DNA from: Chryseobacterium kimseyorum
Lineage (GTDB): Bacteria > Bacteroidota > Bacteroidia > Flavobacteriales > Weeksellaceae
DNA length: 64,000 nt
Assembly: GCF_025971945.1 (NCBI RefSeq)
Contig: NZ_JAPDHW010000012.1
Span: 1 to 64,000, forward strand
Direction: 5' to 3'
Shown here: piece after piece, positions 60,025 through 64,000 of the stretch
Position numbering within the stretch: position 1 is the first letter of the stretch
Layout of the letters: the number at the start of each line of letters is the position of its first letter
Notes under the pieces: model-generated
Told to the model about the DNA's origin: nothing
Seen by the model: only the letters and a program-made list of their open reading frames with translations
The model's database searches: none
Program-made: the position numbers and the translations under genes

Positions 60025-60621
60025 ATGTTAGTCGACGAAAAAATCCTAATCTCCTACGGTGCCATCAATGAAAAATTCAAGTCACCTGAATTGATTTTTC
60101 ATGAAGGAGGTATTCCAAAATTTTATTATCAGCTCGCTTCCGGCAGAGTGAAGCTCAACCATATTGACAGTGACGGGAAGGAGTTTATACAGACTGTTCT
60201 CACCGCCGGGCAAAGTGTCTGCGAACTGATGCTCTTTATTGACGAGCATTACCCTGTAAACGCTGTCGTTCAGACCCCTGTAAATGTCTTGAAGATACCG
60301 AAGATGAATTTTAAAAAGATGCTTGAAGACCATCCCTCAATTTCTGTCGATATTAATAAATTTTTAGCAGAGAGACTGTATCATAAATTCATTATGGTTC
60401 AGAACAACGCGTCGCTCAATCCGGAAGTGCGACTGGAAGGAATTTTAAAATATTTAAAAAGTTTTGACGACAACCAAACTCCTCACTCTTTTGAAATACT
60501 TCTTACAAGACAGGAACTTGCCTCAACCACAGGTTTACGTGTAGAAACTGTGATCAGAGCAATTAAAAAAATGGAGAGTAAAAATATGCTGAAGATAGAA
60601 AACCGAAAGATTTTTTACTAA
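60025..60621 (+). CDS. Crp/Fnr family transcriptional regulator, copy 2
   Basis: This 198-residue protein is collinear with copy 1 (2806-3402) and shares with it the YYQ, GKEFIQ, YPVNAV, LTRQ-LAS-TGL and IKKME blocks. Recognition helix GLRVETVIRAI keeps Glu174 and Arg178. There is no N-terminal Fe-S cysteine cluster. The difference in its effector domain (AGQSVCELMLF against REESFGTSMLF in copy 1) suggests a different ligand but the same DNA half-sites. Small RNA copy B lies upstream. Confidence 0.9.
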   Translation: MLVDEKILISYGAINEKFKSPELIFHEGGIPKFYYQLASGRVKLNHIDSDGKEFIQTVLTAGQSVCELMLFIDEHYPVNAVVQTPVNVLKIPKMNFKKMLEDHPSISVDINKFLAERLYHKFIMVQNNASLNPEVRLEGILKYLKSFDDNQTPHSFEILLTRQELASTTGLRVETVIRAIKKMESKNMLKIENRKIFY

Positions 60622-60697
60622 ATAACCGGAAGCTTAGTGATGAATACAGAAATTTACGTTATTATTTTCCGATAAAATGTTTTTAAAATACGATCAC

Positions 60698-60723
60698 AAA
60701 AAAAGCGCCTCAATTTGAGGCGC
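60698..60723 (-). terminator. Terminator after the sugar dehydrogenase gene
   Basis: GCGCCTCAA / TTGAGGCGC stem with a seven-T run on the minus strand. Confidence 0.92.
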
Positions 60724-60752
60724 CTTTGGTTATTTTATTTTCATTTGACTGT

Positions 60753-61973
60753 TTACTGCTTATTGATTTTATACAGTCTTCCCTCGTCGGTTACTGCATA
60801 AAGTGCATTGTCAGGACCTTGTGTAACATCTCTGAAACGTTGATCTTCATCAGCGAGCAGACGCTCTTCACCTACAACTTTATTGTTTTCAATGACTAAT
60901 CTCGCAATATGTTTTCCGCTCAATGAGCCAATGAACAGGTTATTTTGCCATTCAGGCATATTATTTCCTCTATAGAATGTCATTCCACTCGGCGAAATTA
61001 CAGGATCCCAATAATATACCGGTTGCTGCATACCGTTTTGCTGCTGAATTCCTCCACCAATCACAGCACCACTGTACTCGATTCCATATGTAATGGTTGG
61101 CCATCCGTAATTTGCTCCAGCCTGAATACGGTTGATCTCATCACCACCTCGCGGCCCGTGTTCACCCTGCCAAAGATCACCCGTTACAGGATGAATTGCC
61201 AATCCCTGCGGATTTCTGTGACCGATACTGTACAGCTCAGGAAGTGCTCCGGACTGACTGAAGGTCGGATTTCCAGATGCTGGCTGACCATCTTTCGTAA
61301 TGCGTACAATCTTTCCAATCGCTGCAGTAACCGACTGTGCCAAAGGACGTGTAGACAGATCAGACCGTTCTCCTGTGCTCACAAAAAGATTTCCTGATGA
61401 ATCAAATAAAATTCTTCCGCCATAATGAAGATTTCCCACAGATGCTGAAGGATTTGCCCTGTAAATTACAGTTGGGTTTTCAATCGTGGTTTCAGAATTT
61501 GATAATCTCCCTTTTGCGACTGCGGTTTGAGTTCCCCCTGTAACATTTTCTGTAAAAACCCAATAAACCATTCGGTTTGTTGAAAACTGAGGATCAATAC
61601 ATAGTCCTAATAAACCACCCTGACCTGTAGAATTTACTGCAGGAAGACCTGTGATAGGATTTCCTACTGTCCCTGTACTGGTAACAATTCTCATGGTTCC
61701 TGCTTTCTGTGTGATGAGAAGTCTGCCATCAGGAAGAGCGGTAATTCCCCAGGGAGATGAAAGTGCAGATGTTACTAATGTTTTCTGATAAGGCGTTGTT
61801 GTTTTCACAGCATTAATTCTGGTCTGTCCTGCGAATGCCGGTGCATAAGTGGTGTTTGCAGGATTGGTTTCTACCGGAGGGAAAATGTTTCCTTCTCCGA
61901 TCTCAAGATCGTCTGAACAGCTGATTAAAAACATCGACGATGCCATCATTAAGTAATGCAGTTTACATTTCAT
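60753..61973 (-). CDS. PQQ-dependent sugar dehydrogenase, lipoprotein
   Basis: This 406-residue protein has a lipoprotein signal (FLISC) and the six-bladed propeller of soluble aldose/glucose dehydrogenases. Typical phrases are SSPWGITALPDGRLL, GGLLGLCIDPQF, NLHYGGRILFD and the block HRNPQGLAIHP followed by GDLWQGEHGPRGGDEIN. PQQ and Ca2+ bind at the top of the propeller. It would oxidise sugars in the periplasm. It is followed by a strong terminator. Confidence 0.93.
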   Translation of the reverse strand: MKCKLHYLMMASSMFLISCSDDLEIGEGNIFPPVETNPANTTYAPAFAGQTRINAVKTTTPYQKTLVTSALSSPWGITALPDGRLLITQKAGTMRIVTSTGTVGNPITGLPAVNSTGQGGLLGLCIDPQFSTNRMVYWVFTENVTGGTQTAVAKGRLSNSETTIENPTVIYRANPSASVGNLHYGGRILFDSSGNLFVSTGERSDLSTRPLAQSVTAAIGKIVRITKDGQPASGNPTFSQSGALPELYSIGHRNPQGLAIHPVTGDLWQGEHGPRGGDEINRIQAGANYGWPTITYGIEYSGAVIGGGIQQQNGMQQPVYYWDPVISPSGMTFYRGNNMPEWQNNLFIGSLSGKHIARLVIENNKVVGEERLLADEDQRFRDVTQGPDNALYAVTDEGRLYKINKQ

Positions 61974-62205
61974 AAATAAAATTTTGGTGTTTTAGTGATT
62001 TTGGTTTTAATTTAATAATCGTATTATGATTACGAAATATGTAACGAAAGCATCAAAGTTTAAGCCAATAGAGTTTTTTGAATAGATTTATAGGTGATTA
62101 TTAATTTAATTTTTTCATTAGTTTTTAAGTTTCATTTCATTATTTTATTGAAAATCAAATGAAAACTAAATCTTTACAATGATGAAAAAAAATTAAAACT
62201 TCGCT

Positions 62206-62244
62206 AAAAAAAATCCCTTCCAAATTCACTGAATTTAAAAGGGA
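62206..62244 (-). terminator. Terminator after the molybdenum hydroxylase subunit gene
   Basis: Arms CCCTT..AAATTCA and TGAATTT..AAGGG (62214-62244), with an eight-T run on the minus strand (62213 to 62206). The rest of 61974-62267 has no gene. Confidence 0.87.
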
Positions 62245-62267
62245 CACTATTTTGAAATAATTTTAAA

Positions 62268-64000
62268 CTAAAAAAACTGATCCGGAGTAATCGGAAGATT
62301 TCTGAAACGTTTACCTGTTGCATTATAGATCGCATTGGCGAGCGCGGGAGCTGCCCCGATGATTCCTACTTCACCCAAGCCTTTAGCACCGCTTGGATTT
62401 AGATTTAAATCCGGTTTGTTGATAAATGCCACCTCAATAATTGGCGCATCGGCATTAACAGGAAAATGATATCCGGCCAAATCGTTAGCGATAATGCTTC
62501 CCAACTTTTCATCGACAGACATTTTTTCCATCAAAGCCATTCCAATTCCACCGACTGCAGCTCCCGAAATCTGGTTGGCAGCAGGTTTTTGATTGATAAT
62601 TTTTCCGCCATCGACCACAACAACCATTTTATCGACCACTACTTTCCCGGTTTTCGTATTTACTTTGACCTTACAGAAATGCGCAGCTGAAGAACAGAAA
62701 GAAAATTTCTTCTTTTCTTCTCCTGCCTCTGAGGTAGCTTCAACGTCTACTGTTGATAAATTGTTTTTAGCGAAAATATCCTGATAAGAAACGAAACTCT
62801 CACCTTCTTTTTGAAAGGAAATTCCTTTATCTGAAAGGATAATATCTGCAACAGCAGCATTTTTAAACTTTTGATTTGAACCGGAGGCATATTCAGCGAG
62901 CTTCAGTTTCAAAGCATCGCAAACTGCAGCAACCGCTCCACTGATGGACGACAATCCTGTACTTCCACCCTGACTTCCAGCTGGCGGCAAATCTGAATTT
63001 CCCAGTTCAATTTTTATTTTATTTCTGGAAATACCTGAACGCTCATGCATAATATTCACCATTCCGGTACCGGTTCCAGTCCCGATATCAGTCATTGCAG
63101 TCTGTAAAACAATATTTCCGTCTTTGGTCATTTTAATTCCTGCTCCGGCTTTATTTCTTCCTGCATTCCACATTCCTACAGCCATTCCGTAGCCAATTTT
63201 CCAATCGCCTTCAGTAGTTGCTCCCGGAGTTGGTTTACGTAAATTCCAGCTAATCATTTTAGCTCCTTTTTCTACTGCTTCTTTCAGGAAATTTGTAGAC
63301 CAGGGCAATCCGGTTTCAGGATTTTTCTCAATGGCTAAATTTTTATATCTGAGTTCTACAGGATCCATTTTCAACTGATAGCTTAATTCATCTAAGGCAG
63401 ATTCCACGGCAAAATCTCCTGTACAGTCGCCAGGGCCACGCATCCAGGTTGGTGCGCTCAGATTTAACGGAACAACCGCATTTTCAGTTTTAAGATTATC
63501 AAACTGATAGATCAATCTTGTTACCCGCGTGATTCCGTCACTGAACGGATCGTATAATGCACAGCCATTTTTTGCCTGATGCAAAACTCCGGTAATTTTA
63601 CCATCCTGATTGGCACCTAATTTTATTCTCTGCCACGATGCAGGTCTGTAACCCACTGAGTGAAACATCTGAGGTCTAGTGAGCATTAATTTGACAGGTC
63701 TTTTCACCTGCTTTGCTCCCAAGATGGCAGCTAAAACATGAGGCCAGACTTTCAGGCCTGATCCAAATCCTCCGCCTACAAATTCACTGATAACCTGTAT
63801 ATTATCTGTGGGAATTCCGAAAAGTCCGGAAAAAGTCTTCTGCACACCGTTAACACCCTGATTTTTATCGTGCAATCTTAATTTATCATCCGCATACCAA
63901 TGTGCAATCGTTGCATGCATCTCCATAGGATTATGAATTTCAGCTGCTATATTGTACTGCTGATCTACTGTAAATGGTGAATTACTCCAGCTTTTTTCGT
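62268..64000 (-). CDS. Xanthine dehydrogenase-family molybdopterin-binding subunit, N-terminal part outside the window
   Basis: The reverse frame is open to the window end (577 codons) and contains molybdopterin-binding signatures: HNPMEMHATIAHW, FVGGGFGSGLKVWPH, WMRGPGDCTGDFAVESALDEL, GTGTGTGMVNIM and a terminal GAKGLGEVGIIGAAPALANAI. This is the large subunit of isoquinoline 1-oxidoreductase or aldehyde dehydrogenase. The last motif holds the catalytic Glu (GEVG). It would need a [2Fe-2S] subunit, not seen in the window. An in-frame Met at 63926 is not the true start because the homology continues before it. Confidence 0.9.
   Translation of the reverse strand, partial: EKSWSNSPFTVDQQYNIAAEIHNPMEMHATIAHWYADDKLRLHDKNQGVNGVQKTFSGLFGIPTDNIQVISEFVGGGFGSGLKVWPHVLAAILGAKQVKRPVKLMLTRPQMFHSVGYRPASWQRIKLGANQDGKITGVLHQAKNGCALYDPFSDGITRVTRLIYQFDNLKTENAVVPLNLSAPTWMRGPGDCTGDFAVESALDELSYQLKMDPVELRYKNLAIEKNPETGLPWSTNFLKEAVEKGAKMISWNLRKPTPGATTEGDWKIGYGMAVGMWNAGRNKAGAGIKMTKDGNIVLQTAMTDIGTGTGTGMVNIMHERSGISRNKIKIELGNSDLPPAGSQGGSTGLSSISGAVAAVCDALKLKLAEYASGSNQKFKNAAVADIILSDKGISFQKEGESFVSYQDIFAKNNLSTVDVEATSEAGEEKKKFSFCSSAAHFCKVKVNTKTGKVVVDKMVVVVDGGKIINQKPAANQISGAAVGGIGMALMEKMSVDEKLGSIIANDLAGYHFPVNADAPIIEVAFINKPDLNLNPSGAKGLGEVGIIGAAPALANAIYNATGKRFRNLPITPDQFF

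Noticed and set aside
62178..62194. Seventeen-base match on the minus strand to the U-rich core of the small RNA
   Set aside because: It lies after a terminator, has no -7 element, no following hairpin and no Fnr-like box, so it looks like a chance AT-rich match. The plus-strand MMKKN* frame it creates is meaningless.

Overview
The window is chromosomal DNA of a flavobacterium, most likely Chryseobacterium or a close Weeksellaceae relative. The evidence is an AT-rich sequence, promoters with the Bacteroidetes -7 element TAnnTTTG instead of sigma70 boxes, lipoproteins with short SC/GC lipoboxes, CCC-motif and DUF2256/TIGR03643 proteins, and dispersed flavobacterial intergenic repeats. No rRNA, tRNA, CRISPR array, prophage or insertion sequence was seen.

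Layout. (1) 1-6200 is a low-oxygen-type regulatory patch: a partial glycosyltransferase, an orphan sdhB, a Crp/Fnr regulator, ccoG and a CCC-motif membrane protein. Several promoters here carry an Fnr-like palindrome exactly 21 bp ahead of a TAnnTTTG-type element. (2) 6200-16700 holds lipoproteins, a pirin, a second type of Crp/Fnr protein, a Na+/H+ antiporter, a tandem triplication of a small cupin gene, and an MhqO-MhqO-MhqD-like quinone/electrophile detoxification operon. (3) 16700-25000 holds a GH13 enzyme, a two-component system divergent from a porin-Dabb-cupin operon, and an orphan mreB. (4) 25300-32800 holds TetR, an ABC1 kinase, DUF2256, a photolyase-family gene broken by an amber codon, TIGR03643, SDR, MarR, LLM and receiver genes. 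(5) 32885-37732 is a tight four-gene operon: EgtB, an ABC ATPase, a permease/binding-protein fusion and a PLP C-S lyase. It looks like ergothioneine (or related betaine) synthesis/uptake. (6) 38100-40900 holds small unknowns, an esterase and an SDR. (7) 41011-51887 is a complete Kdp K+-uptake locus with a split KdpD, a porin, four microproteins and an NtrC-type regulator. (8) 52000-59460 holds HAD, Nudix-type regulator, acyltransferase, methyltransferase and AsmA-like genes. (9) 59460-64000 holds a second copy of the small RNA found near position 3500, a second Crp/Fnr paralogue, a PQQ sugar dehydrogenase and part of a molybdenum hydroxylase.

Most interesting system. Two paralogous 198-residue Crp/Fnr genes (2806-3402 and 60025-60621) each lie beside a copy of a ~76-nt small-RNA-like unit (3462-3538 and 59518-59593). 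The two units share an identical 28-nt U-rich core, a 5' hairpin and a 3' terminator hairpin, and both promoters have the same Fnr-like box spacing. The same box and spacing precede sdhB, the first Crp/Fnr gene and ccoG, with one-base or weaker variants before two other genes. This resembles, by analogy, the FNR-FnrS logic of enterobacteria and I know of no description of it in this group.

A second shared operator (ATTAAACTAG core, 27 bp before the -7 element) links the pirin, the MhqO/MhqD operon and an esterase 24 kb away. A third notable point is the binding-protein domain at 34062-35630, whose two halves appear in circularly permuted order.
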